Source: Hyphomicrobiales bacterium (GTDB lineage Bacteria > Pseudomonadota > Alphaproteobacteria > Rhizobiales > Beijerinckiaceae). Taken from it: 64,000 bases of DNA. Each line of letters begins with the position of its first letter. The first letter of the stretch is position 1. The position numbers and the translations under genes were made by a program. The stretch covers positions 1 through 64,000 of the forward strand of contig JAGWTA010000014.1 in the NCBI GenBank assembly GCA_028869185.1, in the 5' to 3' direction. A model generated the notes under the pieces. That model worked only from the letters and a program-made list of their open reading frames with translations. It was not told where the DNA came from and did not search any database. Shown here piece by piece: positions 37,674 through 45,999 of the stretch.

Positions 37674-38721
37674 CCGCACCGATCTGGCCGCCGGCGCACG
37701 CGCGGCGCAGGGCGCTCTGACGCGCCGCCAATTGTTCATTTGCACCGCAGCCGGCGCTTCGCTGATCTGCGGCTGCGGGCCCGACGCTCTGGCCGCGACC
37801 GCGCCCGATGGCGCGCAGGCGCTGGGGCCCGAAGTTGCGGAACAGCCGCTCATCAGGATCAGTCCTCATGTGCACATGATTGTCGCGCCGGGCAGTTTTC
37901 CGAGCGCAGACAATGCTGGCTTCATGTCGAACCTCATCTTCGTCGTGGGCCGAGATGGCGTGATGGCGATCGACAGCGGATCCTCCACACGCATCGCGCA
38001 AATGGGATTGCGTCAGCTGAAAAAGCTGACATCGCTGCCGGTGATCGGCCTCATCAACACCCATTTTCATGGCGACCATTGGCTGGGCAACCAGGCCTTC
38101 GCGGAAACGTTCGGCAAAGCGCTTCCCATTCACGCGATGGCGGGAACGCGCGCCGCCATCGAAGGCGCCCTTGGCGTCAACTGGCGCGACTCCATGGTCG
38201 GCTGGACCGGCGATGCGACGCGCGGCACGCAGATCGTTCCGCCGAACCACGACATCGACCATGGCGCGACATTCGACCTTGGCGGCGTCACGCTCAAGCT
38301 GCACCATTACGGCGTTGCGCATACGCCTTTCGACCTGTCTGTCGAAGTGGTCGAAGACCGCGTGATGTGCGCAGGCGACATCATCATGAACAAGCGCATC
38401 GCGGTCATGGATGATGGTTCATTCCAGGGCGCGCTGAAAGCATTCGATGCGCTGGAGAAAAACAGCCAGACAGCGATATGGATTCCCGCGCACGGCGCGG
38501 CCGGCGCCGATGTGTTGCGCTGGAACCGGGAGTTGTTCGAAGGGATCTATGGAACCTGCGTCGAGGCTGTGAAGAATGGCGTTGCGATAGACGCGGCCCT
38601 GCCGCTTGTTCTGAAGGACCCGCGAGTCGCCGCGCGCGCCAGCGAAACCAATGGCTTCGAGCGCAATATCGGGCGCTACGTCAGTCGCGCTTATCTCGAA
38701 GCGGAAGAATCGCAGTTCTGA
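37660..38721 (+). CDS. SoxH-like MBL-fold metallohydrolase (Tat-exported)
   Basis: A 353-residue zinc-type metallo-beta-lactamase-fold protein. The N-terminus has RRQLFICTAAGASLICGCGP, a Tat-like or lipoprotein-like signal. The metal motif is NTHFHGDHWLGNQ (HxHxDH), with further ligands in LHHYGVAHTPFDLSVEVVED and IPAHGAAG. Similar to SoxH of sox gene clusters and to relatives of the quinoprotein-relay hydrolases. The start overlaps the yeeE-type gene by 14 nt, so they are coupled. Substrate unknown; a thioester, persulfide or glutathione-persulfide type substrate is a guess. Convergent with the TSUP gene. Confidence 0.8.
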   Translation: MWLSNRTDLAAGARAAQGALTRRQLFICTAAGASLICGCGPDALAATAPDGAQALGPEVAEQPLIRISPHVHMIVAPGSFPSADNAGFMSNLIFVVGRDGVMAIDSGSSTRIAQMGLRQLKKLTSLPVIGLINTHFHGDHWLGNQAFAETFGKALPIHAMAGTRAAIEGALGVNWRDSMVGWTGDATRGTQIVPPNHDIDHGATFDLGGVTLKLHHYGVAHTPFDLSVEVVEDRVMCAGDIIMNKRIAVMDDGSFQGALKAFDALEKNSQTAIWIPAHGAAGADVLRWNRELFEGIYGTCVEAVKNGVAIDAALPLVLKDPRVAARASETNGFERNIGRYVSRAYLEAEESQF

Positions 38722-38742
38722 GCAGAACAGGCCGAGGGGCGT

Positions 38743-39531
38743 CTATCCGAACAGGCTGGAATAGCCGCGCGCCATCACATAAAGGCCGACGCCGATGACG
38801 ATCGCCGAAAAAACCCGCGCCAGTGTGGCCTTGTTGGCGGCGAGCCGGCCTGCTGCGCGCGCGCCGATGAGACCGCCGATGGCGCCGGCTGCGATGAAAA
38901 TGAAAGCTATGCGCCAGTTCACCAATCCGGAAAGCGCATAGGACACGGCTGTCGTCAGGCCGAACGCCGTGACCGCGACAAGGGACGTGCCGACGGCGCT
39001 CAGCATCGGCATGGCCGCCGCCGCCATCAATCCAGGCACGATGAGAAAGCCGCCGCCAATGCCGAAAAACCCGGACATGGCGCCGACAGCGCCGCCCGCC
39101 GTCGCAAGTTTGGGCGCGAGCATTCTGGCGTTGTCCGAGGACAGCGGCGCAAATCCCTCGCCGTCGGCGCGCTTGCGCAGCAGCATGGCGACGCCGATGA
39201 TCACCATCAGGACGCCGAAAAGGAAAAGCAGCTTTTGCCCGTCAAACGCCTTGCCGGCGATGGAGCCAAAGGCGGCGCCGACAACGCCAGCCAGCGTGAA
39301 GACAATCGCGCAGGGCCAGCGCACATTGCCCTGCCGCCAATGGTTCAACAGATTGAAGAAAGCATTGGCGGCGACGGAAACAGCGCTCGTGCCGATCGCG
39401 ACATGCGGCGATGCGACGCCGACGACGTAGACCAGCAACGGCACGGCGAGAATGGAGCCTCCGCCGCCGATGAGACCGAGCACAAAGCCGACAAGGGCGC
39501 CCGATCCGCCGGCGGCGAAGTCCTGATACAT
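38743..39531 (-). CDS. TSUP (TauE/SafE) family anion exporter
   Basis: A 262-residue membrane protein with about eight helices and the two TSUP half-repeats: SGALVGFVLGLIGGGGSILA and GGAVGAMSGFFGIGGGFLIV, both with the glycine-rich GxGGG turn. TSUP proteins move sulfite, sulfonates or sulfur anions. It is the last gene of the 16-gene dsr array, directly after the cysteine-free DsrC homologue (gap of one base), so a role in sulfite or sulfate export fits. The start at 39531 (MYQDFAAGG) leaves out a non-hydrophobic upstream extension. Confidence 0.9.
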   Translation of the reverse strand: MYQDFAAGGSGALVGFVLGLIGGGGSILAVPLLVYVVGVASPHVAIGTSAVSVAANAFFNLLNHWRQGNVRWPCAIVFTLAGVVGAAFGSIAGKAFDGQKLLFLFGVLMVIIGVAMLLRKRADGEGFAPLSSDNARMLAPKLATAGGAVGAMSGFFGIGGGFLIVPGLMAAAAMPMLSAVGTSLVAVTAFGLTTAVSYALSGLVNWRIAFIFIAAGAIGGLIGARAAGRLAANKATLARVFSAIVIGVGLYVMARGYSSLFG

Positions 39532-39532
39532 T

Positions 39533-39871
39533 TCAGTATCCGCCCTTGCGCCGGCTTTCCGGCAAGCCCGCGATGCGACCGCCCTGCTTGGAGGGATCGA
39601 GCGGGAAAAGGTCATAAAGCATTTTCTGGTCGACCTTCTCGCCCCAGCGTTCGCCCATCGCCTTGATGATCGTGCGCGTGTTGGGCGTGCTTTCGTTGTG
39701 CTCGAAATATTCCTCGCGCAGATAATCGATCACATCCCAATGCTTGTCGGTCAGTTCGATCTGTTCCTGCGCTGCAAGCCTGCTTGCCAGATCGCGGCTC
39801 CAGTCGTCCTGGTGGACGAGATATCCGCTCGCCGTCGTTTCGATTGTCTTGCCGTCAAAGTCGATACCCAT
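39533..39871 (-). CDS. DsrC/TusE-family protein without cysteines (RspA-like)
   Basis: A 112-residue member of the DsrC family: GYLVHQDDWSRDLASRLAAQ, LTDKHWDVIDYLREEYFEHN, MLYDLFPLDPSKQGGRIAG. In true DsrC two C-terminal cysteines carry sulfur. Here the first is Gly98 (KQGGRI instead of KQACKI) and the penultimate one is Gly111 (RKGGY). So it cannot form the DsrC trisulfide and fits the cysteine-free RspA group, proposed to be regulatory. Start ATG 39871 follows GGAGGAG. One base separates it from the TSUP gene and 27 from mrp. Confidence 0.88.
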   Translation of the reverse strand: MGIDFDGKTIETTASGYLVHQDDWSRDLASRLAAQEQIELTDKHWDVIDYLREEYFEHNESTPNTRTIIKAMGERWGEKVDQKMLYDLFPLDPSKQGGRIAGLPESRRKGGY

Positions 39872-39898
39872 CTTCTCCTCCGTCTTTGCAATTTCAGA

Positions 39899-41017
39899 TC
39901 AGGCAATGGTGATCTTGGGCGCAGCGCGTCCGCCCGCACCGCTCGCCAGAGCAGCGGCGACCTTGTCCGCAATCGCGATATAGGCCTGCGCCTGGGGGCT
40001 GTCGGGCGTGGTGGCGACAAGCGGCTCGCCGGCGTCCGATGTTTCGCGCACAGTCATGTGCAACGGCGTTTCGCCCAGGAACGGCACGCCGATCTGCTCG
40101 GCCTCATGCCGCGCACCGCCGTGTGCGAAAATGTCGGAACGTTCGCCGCAATGCGGGCAAACGAAATAGCTCATGTTTTCGACAACGCCGAGGATCGGCA
40201 CATGCACCTGCTGGAACATTGCAACGCCGCGGCGCGCGTCGATCAGGGCGAGATCCTGCGGCGTCGAGACGATCACGGCGCCGGCGAGCGGCGCAGATTG
40301 GGCGATCGTCAGTTGCGCATCGCCCGTGCCAGGCGGCATGTCGATCACCAGAACGTCGAGCTCGCCCCAGGCGACGTCATGCAGCAATTGCTTGAGCGCC
40401 GACATGACCATGGGACCGCGCCAGACGATGGGCGCGGAATCCTCGACAAGAAAGCCGATCGACATGACCTTCACGCCGAAACGCTCGAGGGGGAACAGTT
40501 TCGAGCCGTCTTCGGTAGCGTGCGGGCGACCCGAAAGGCCAAACAGACGCGGCATGGACGGGCCGTAAAGATCGGCATCGAGAACGCCGACTTTCAAGCC
40601 GCGGCGGGCGAGGCCCAGCGCAATGTTGCAGGCGGTGGTGGATTTGCCGACGCCGCCTTTGCCCGATGCGACGGCGATGATCTGCCGGACGCCGGGAACA
40701 CCCTGCGGATCGGACGGCGCTGGCGATGGCTGCGGAGCGCGCGCCTGCCCGGACTGCTGGGCGACCTCGCGCGTGCTTTCCGCCGTCAGCGTGACGAGCG
40801 CCGATTGCACGCCCGGAAGCTTGCGCACGGCCGCCTCGACGGCAGCGCGCATCGGCTCTAGCGAGGCGGCCTGCGCAGGGTCGATGGCGATGGCGACGAA
40901 AGCCTTGCCATCACGGAACGTGACGCCGGAAATGGCTCCGCTCTCCGTCAATGGCGTGCGGCCATCGGGCCCCTTGATTGCGCTGATAGCGGCGAGAATG
41001 TCGTTCTTGGTGACCAT
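39899..41017 (-). CDS. Mrp/ApbC-type Fe-S cluster carrier ATPase
   Basis: A 372-residue P-loop ATPase that loads [4Fe-4S] clusters. It has an N-terminal MIP18-like domain (1-95, with SGVTFRDGKAFVAIAI), a deviant Walker A (VASGKGGVGKSTTACN), DMPPGTGDAQLTIAQS and the cluster-binding CxxC in YFVCPHCGERSDIF. ATG 41017 is preceded by GAGGG. General Mrp is a housekeeping protein; here it is embedded in the dsr array, 11 nt from the dsrN-cysG fusion, so it may serve the many Fe-S proteins of the pathway. That dedication is inference. Confidence 0.92.
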   Translation of the reverse strand: MVTKNDILAAISAIKGPDGRTPLTESGAISGVTFRDGKAFVAIAIDPAQAASLEPMRAAVEAAVRKLPGVQSALVTLTAESTREVAQQSGQARAPQPSPAPSDPQGVPGVRQIIAVASGKGGVGKSTTACNIALGLARRGLKVGVLDADLYGPSMPRLFGLSGRPHATEDGSKLFPLERFGVKVMSIGFLVEDSAPIVWRGPMVMSALKQLLHDVAWGELDVLVIDMPPGTGDAQLTIAQSAPLAGAVIVSTPQDLALIDARRGVAMFQQVHVPILGVVENMSYFVCPHCGERSDIFAHGGARHEAEQIGVPFLGETPLHMTVRETSDAGEPLVATTPDSPQAQAYIAIADKVAAALASGAGGRAAPKITIA

Positions 41018-41028
41018 CGCATCCCTCT

Positions 41029-43914
41029 TCAATTTTGGCTTTTCGTTGAATTGTACCAATCGAGCCGGTCGCGCAATGTCACGACCGAGCCGACGATGAC
41101 GATTGTGGGGCCGCGCAATTGCGCGGCGCGAGCCTTCTCCGCAAGCGTGCGCACCGTGCCGGCAACCACGCGCTGATTGGGCCGCGTGCCATTGTCGACA
41201 ATCGCGGCGGGCGTGTCCGGATCAGCGCCATGCGCCTCGAATTCGTGCATCAATTTTTCGATGCGCGACAAGCCCATGTAAACGGCCGCAGTTTGTCCCG
41301 GTTTGGCGAGAGCGCTCCAGTCGAGATCAAGCGGGCCATTCTTGCCGTGCGCCGTCACGAAGACGACGGATTGCGCGTGATCGCGATGCGTGAGCGGAAT
41401 GCCGGCGTAGGCAGCGCAGCCGATCGCCGCGGTCACGCCGGGACAAACCTGGAAGGGAATGCGGTTTTCCGCAAGCTTTTCGATTTCCTCGCCGCCGCGC
41501 CCGAAGATGAAGGGATCGCCCCCCTTGAGTCGAAGCACGCGCTTGCCCTGTTGTGCAAGCCGCACCAGCAGATCAACGATTTCTTCCTGCGGCAACGCGT
41601 GGTCGCCGGAACGCTTGCCGACATAGATCCGTTCTGCATCTCGCCGCACGAGATCGACAATCGCGCTCTCGACGAGATTGTCATAGAGCACGACGTCGGC
41701 CTTTTGCATCAGACGCAATGCGCGAAAGCTCAAGAGATCGGGATCGCCAGGGCCAGCGCCCACGAGATAGACCTCGCCGCAAATCCTGTCATCGCCCCTT
41801 GTTGACGAACGCAATTCGTCGACCAGCGCGGAAGCGGCGCGATCTGCATCGCCCGCCAGAACCAGCTCTGCGATCGGCCCTTCAAGAACTCGTTCCCAGA
41901 AACGCAAACGCGCACGGCCATCGTCGATATGGGCGACGACATCGGCGCGATGCGCGCGCACGAATTCCGCCAGCTTGCCGTAGTGCGCCGGGATGGTCGA
42001 TTCGATCCTGGCGCGCAAAATGCGCGTGAGCAAAGGCGAGGCGCCGCCGCTTGCAATGGCGATCATCAATGGGGCTCGATCGATGATCGAAGGGAACGTG
42101 AAATCGCAGAGCGCTGGATTGCCTGCGACATTGACAAGAGCGCCGGCCTGCTTTGCGAGCGCCCGAACGCGCTCCTGCGCCTGCACATCGTCAAGCGCAA
42201 TTGCACAAATCGCGACGCCTTCCAGTTCGGCGCGCCGCGCTGGCAGCCGCGCGACATGCTCGAACGAGAAGCGCTCGCGCAGAGCTACGAATTCGCTGCA
42301 CAGAGAGCTGGAAAAAACAGTGACAGCCGCCCCGGCGCGCAACAGCATCTCGGCGTGACGGGCAGCGTCGATATTGCCGCCAACAACGATGCCCCACTGC
42401 GCCGAGACATTCAGCGCAATCGGCAAAGCGGGCAGCGCGCCGCCGGAGCGTGCGGCGGCGTGGTCGCCGGACGTCGATGGCGCCGGCATTGGCGTCGCAT
42501 CCACCGACGACGCCGGCGGCGGTGAAAACAGCGGAGTCGCCGCAGAGTTTCCTCGCTGCTGCTTCACGTTGCGGACGAAGGAAACGAACCTTTGCGCCCA
42601 ATGATGGGCTTGGGTGTCGCGCAGATGGGTGAAGCTCGCAAGAAGGTTGCCGACGACGAAACCATCATGCACCCCGTCGACGCCATGTCCGCGGCGGACG
42701 CGATAGGCGAAGCGGCTGGTCGGTTCGATATTGTACAAGGCGCCGTGGTGAAATTCGTGCGCGCGGATTTCGTTGTCGACGCGGCCCCATGGCGCTGCGT
42801 CCGTTTCTTCAAGCTTCACAAGGCCGCGCCCCTGCGGCCTTTTTTCCATACGCGTGTCGGCTGGCACAACGCCGACCATCTCGTGCCGTTTGCCATCCCA
42901 TTCGATGGACCGCGTCAGATACATGAGACCGCCGCATTCGGCGTAACACGGCAAGCCTGCGCGCAATGCATCTTTGATCTGCATGCGCAACGCGCTGTTG
43001 CCAGAAAGCCTGGCGGCGCTCGTCTCGGGAAAGCCGCCGCCGATGAAAAGTCCATCGCATGCGGGCAGCTGGCGGTCGCGGATCGCGTCAAAATATACGA
43101 GTTCTGCGCCGGCGCGTTCGAGCGCCTCGAGATCATCCGCATAATAAAAACCGAATGCTTCGTCGCGCGCGATCGCGATGCGCACATCGGGCTTGGCGCG
43201 CGTTTCAACGGTGATTTTCGCAACTGGCGCGGGGGCGGATCTTGCGATCGTCTGGAGGCGATCAAGATCGACGCCGCGTTCCACCGCAGCGCGCAACCGC
43301 GCAATCGTTTCGGTAAGCGCCGGACATTCCAGCGGCGTGGTCAGGCCAAGATGGCGCTCCTCGACGCGCGGTCCCTCGTCGCGCCCGATGGCGCCCAGAA
43401 CGGCAATATCGGTGTAGCGTTCGATTGCCTGCCGCAGCTTAGTTTCCTGACGCGACGCGCCGACCTTGTTGAGGATGACGCCGGCAATATTGACCTGCGG
43501 ATCGAACGCCTTGTAACCGGCGAGCAGCGGCGCTACGCCGCGCGCCATGCCGAGCGTGTCGACAACGAGAACAACCGGCGCGCCAAGTCGCCGGGCGAGC
43601 GCGGCGCTGGAATCGGCGCCATCGAGAGAAACGCCGTCGTGCAGACCCTTGTTGCCTTCGATGAGCGAAAGATCGGCCTCCATCGCATGACGGGCGAAGG
43701 TCGCGAGGATTTCATCGTCGTCTTGCGTGTTGAAATCGAGGTTATAGCAAGGGCGTCCGCTCGCGCGCGCCAGCCACATCGGATCGATGTAATCGGGGCC
43801 TTTCTTGAAAGGCTGCACCTTCAGGCCGCGCGCGGTGAAAGCCGCCGTCAGGCCTACCGACACCATCGTCTTGCCGGACGATTTATGCGCGGCCGATATG
43901 AAGAGCGCGCTCAT
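41029..43914 (-). CDS. DsrN::CysG fusion: siroheme amidase-type synthetase fused to siroheme synthase
   Basis: A 961-residue fusion. Residues 1-445 are DsrN, a CobB/CbiA-like glutamine amidotransferase: Walker A AHKSSGKT (9-16), KKGPDYIDPMW, EGNKGLHDGVS and nucleophile Cys327 in CYAECGGLMYLT. Residues 450-500 are a Ser/Pro/Ala linker. Residues 500-710 are the CysG precorrin-2 dehydrogenase/ferrochelatase part (VVGGNIDAARHAEML, PSIIDRAPLM, ASGGASPLLTR). Residues 712-955 are the uroporphyrinogen III methyltransferase (YLVGAGPGDPDLLS, LRLKGGDPFIFGRGGEE, YMGLSR). It would make siroheme and amidate it for DsrAB. Odd: the catalytic Asp of CysG (NVVD, Asp104) is Gly598 here (NVAGN). DsrN and CysG are normally separate proteins. 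Confidence 0.93.
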   Translation of the reverse strand: MSALFISAAHKSSGKTMVSVGLTAAFTARGLKVQPFKKGPDYIDPMWLARASGRPCYNLDFNTQDDDEILATFARHAMEADLSLIEGNKGLHDGVSLDGADSSAALARRLGAPVVLVVDTLGMARGVAPLLAGYKAFDPQVNIAGVILNKVGASRQETKLRQAIERYTDIAVLGAIGRDEGPRVEERHLGLTTPLECPALTETIARLRAAVERGVDLDRLQTIARSAPAPVAKITVETRAKPDVRIAIARDEAFGFYYADDLEALERAGAELVYFDAIRDRQLPACDGLFIGGGFPETSAARLSGNSALRMQIKDALRAGLPCYAECGGLMYLTRSIEWDGKRHEMVGVVPADTRMEKRPQGRGLVKLEETDAAPWGRVDNEIRAHEFHHGALYNIEPTSRFAYRVRRGHGVDGVHDGFVVGNLLASFTHLRDTQAHHWAQRFVSFVRNVKQQRGNSAATPLFSPPPASSVDATPMPAPSTSGDHAAARSGGALPALPIALNVSAQWGIVVGGNIDAARHAEMLLRAGAAVTVFSSSLCSEFVALRERFSFEHVARLPARRAELEGVAICAIALDDVQAQERVRALAKQAGALVNVAGNPALCDFTFPSIIDRAPLMIAIASGGASPLLTRILRARIESTIPAHYGKLAEFVRAHRADVVAHIDDGRARLRFWERVLEGPIAELVLAGDADRAASALVDELRSSTRGDDRICGEVYLVGAGPGDPDLLSFRALRLMQKADVVLYDNLVESAIVDLVRRDAERIYVGKRSGDHALPQEEIVDLLVRLAQQGKRVLRLKGGDPFIFGRGGEEIEKLAENRIPFQVCPGVTAAIGCAAYAGIPLTHRDHAQSVVFVTAHGKNGPLDLDWSALAKPGQTAAVYMGLSRIEKLMHEFEAHGADPDTPAAIVDNGTRPNQRVVAGTVRTLAEKARAAQLRGPTIVIVGSVVTLRDRLDWYNSTKSQN

Positions 43915-44038
43915 GCGTTACACCGCCATCGGCCGGCGCGCAGACTGCATGCCGCCGAACAGGCGCGGCTGGCTGGCGAAGGCGCGAACCTGCATGGAAG
44001 AACCCTTGTCTACGACGCTTTTGCAACGGCAGATGCGA

Positions 44039-45241
44039 TCAGCTCTGTCGCGGCGCTCCCTGTGGCAAGAAGGGCAGAAGACGCAAGGCGAAAGCGACGA
44101 TGAGCATCGCCAGCGAAACGCCGCTGATGCCCAGCAGGGCTTCCGGAATGGACGGCGTATAGGTTGCGATACCGCCGTCGAAGAACGAGCTGGAAACCTT
44201 TTCGCCGGGGAAAATCTTCAGCGGGAACGCCTGACCGCCAATGATGATGACATACATCTGAGCGAGGCCGCCGATGAGGAACAGAACGGCCGCCGAGGTC
44301 AGCGCCATGCGCGGCGACAGCGCCTTGCCACGCATATACAAGATCGCGAGCGGCGCGATCGTGCCGATTGCGATCTGCCCGAGCCAGAACATGACGGGAT
44401 AGACGCCGCCGTCGCGCAACAGGAAATCCTCGACGTCGCGATGGCTTGCCGAATAGAGCTTGGTGAGATGCTGGACGACGGTGAAATAGACGGTGGCCAG
44501 CGCAAAAATGACCAGCAGGCCGGAAAACTTCTCGACCATTTCGTCAGGCATGAGATCGGACAGCGTCTGGCTCGACATCATCGCCAGAACAAGCACGGTG
44601 AACGCCAGGCCGTAGAGGAACGACGAGGCGATGAACAGCGGCGCCATGATCGCGGAATCGTAGGCCTCGCGCGCGATGAGAAAGCCGAAGATCGAGCCGG
44701 TGCCGGTCGTGAGAATCAGACGCCACACGAATGCGAGCCAGCCCATCGCCTTGCCGGCGACGGTGGATTTGGAAACCTGGCGGTCCATCATGACAAACAG
44801 ATAGGCGCCGACGATGGCGATGAAGCCCGAATACAGATAGATGTTCCAGGCGAAAATCGATTTGAAGTTGTTGTTGAATACGGCGACAAACAGGCGATCG
44901 GGACGGCCCAGGTCAAGCACGAGAACGGCAAGGCCGCCGAGCAGCAGCGCGATGGCGAGAATGCCCGACAATCGCGCGTAAGGCTTGTAGGCAAGCTTGT
45001 TGAACACGGACGACACCGAGGCGACATTCAGCGCGCCCGAGGCTGCGACAATCAGGAATACTGCGAAGACATGCGGCAATCCCCAGACGATCTGATTGCT
45101 CATGCCGGTGACGATGTGGCCGTGTTCTTCCATGTAGAGCGCAGCGGAAAGGCCGATGGCCACCAGCGCGACATGAAAAAAGATCAGCAGCCAGAACGAC
45201 TGGCTCTGGCGATTCAACGTCTGGAATTTCAGCTTCGCCAT
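44039..45241 (-). CDS. dsrP: DsrP, NrfD-like quinone-interacting membrane subunit
   Basis: DsrP (400 aa) is the polytopic NrfD-type subunit of DsrMKJOP, exchanging electrons with membrane quinone. About ten helices are visible, e.g. SFWLLIFFHVALVAIGLSAA, GILAIALLLGGLAVLVLDLG and GIATYTPSIPEALLGISG with the helix after it. The typical GRPDRLF of NrfD proteins follows the third helix. ATG 45241 is chosen; the frame also allows TTG at 45259. It follows dsrO by 14 nt and precedes the dsrN-cysG fusion by 124 nt. Confidence 0.95.
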   Translation of the reverse strand: MAKLKFQTLNRQSQSFWLLIFFHVALVAIGLSAALYMEEHGHIVTGMSNQIVWGLPHVFAVFLIVAASGALNVASVSSVFNKLAYKPYARLSGILAIALLLGGLAVLVLDLGRPDRLFVAVFNNNFKSIFAWNIYLYSGFIAIVGAYLFVMMDRQVSKSTVAGKAMGWLAFVWRLILTTGTGSIFGFLIAREAYDSAIMAPLFIASSFLYGLAFTVLVLAMMSSQTLSDLMPDEMVEKFSGLLVIFALATVYFTVVQHLTKLYSASHRDVEDFLLRDGGVYPVMFWLGQIAIGTIAPLAILYMRGKALSPRMALTSAAVLFLIGGLAQMYVIIIGGQAFPLKIFPGEKVSSSFFDGGIATYTPSIPEALLGISGVSLAMLIVAFALRLLPFLPQGAPRQS

Positions 45242-45255
45242 GGTGGGCGCGCCTC

Positions 45256-45999
45256 TCAAAGATTGCGGTAGCGCACGCCCGGATCAAGCCCGAGGTCAGC
45301 GCGGATTTGCGTCGTCGCCATCGCCGAAACAGCTTTGCGAATTTCGCTGTTGGGGTCGTTGAGGTCACCGAAAATCATGGCCGCGCCACCCTTGACGCCG
45401 CAGGATTCAACACAGGCCGGGATGCGGCCCGCGTCGACGCGATCGACGCAGAAGGTGCAGCTTTCGACAGTGCCCTTGCCGCGCGGCGCAACGGTCTTCT
45501 GATCGTCGATTTCCTCATGCACGAAGGAGCGCGCCTTGTATGGGCAGGCCATCATGCAATAGCGGCAACCAATACAAATATGTTTGTCGACGAGCACGAT
45601 GCCATCGGCGCGCTTGAACGAAGCGCCGGTGGGGCAGACGTCGACGCAGGGCGGCGTCGCGCAATGCTGACACATCGCCGGCGCTTCGCGTGTCTTGCCG
45701 GTTTCGGGATCGCGCAGCGTCACCTTGCGGATCCATTGCGCATCCGTGGAAGGATGGCCGGTCGATTTCCAGCCGTTTTCCTGCTGACAGGCCGTCACGC
45801 ACAGGTCGCAGCCCGGCGGACATTTGTTGATGTCGATGAGCATGCCCCAGCGCTTCGCCGAGGTGACAGGCGCGCTCGCGGCCTCAACGCCAAAAGCGTA
45901 AAGCGTTACGCCGGGCGCGAGCGTGACCGTCGCCAGGCCAACCGCGCTCTTAATGAGGGCGCGACGATCGACATCCGTGTTTTGATCCGGCGCCGTCAT
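45256..45999 (-). CDS. dsrO: DsrO, periplasmic four-cluster ferredoxin subunit
   Basis: DsrO (247 aa) is the Tat-exported iron-sulfur subunit of DsrMKJOP. Signal: VDRRALIKSAVGLATVTLAP. Four [4Fe-4S] motifs: NKCPPGCDLCVTACQQENGW, MCQHCATPPCVDVCPTG, CIGCRYCMMACPYK and CTFCVDRVDAGRIPACVESC. It links DsrP in the membrane with the cytochrome DsrJ. Start overlaps dsrJ by 4 nt; stop 14 nt before dsrP. Confidence 0.95.
   Translation of the reverse strand: MTAPDQNTDVDRRALIKSAVGLATVTLAPGVTLYAFGVEAASAPVTSAKRWGMLIDINKCPPGCDLCVTACQQENGWKSTGHPSTDAQWIRKVTLRDPETGKTREAPAMCQHCATPPCVDVCPTGASFKRADGIVLVDKHICIGCRYCMMACPYKARSFVHEEIDDQKTVAPRGKGTVESCTFCVDRVDAGRIPACVESCGVKGGAAMIFGDLNDPNSEIRKAVSAMATTQIRADLGLDPGVRYRNL

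Noticed and set aside
34427-38721. Search for soxCD after soxB
   Set aside because: The following genes are DsrE-like, YeeE and MBL proteins; none has molybdenum-cofactor or SoxD cytochrome motifs.
43918-43995. A 25-codon minus-strand ORF (MQVRAFASQPRLFGGMQSAR...) between dsrP and the dsrN-cysG fusion
   Set aside because: It has only a weak ribosome site and no recognisable motif. Too short to claim as a gene; the 124-bp gap may be leader sequence of the fusion.
45242-45259. Earlier TTG start for dsrP overlapping the dsrO stop
   Set aside because: The ATG at 45241 (MAKLKFQTL) is a better codon and gives the usual cytoplasmic end; the TTG start adds only MRGAPT.
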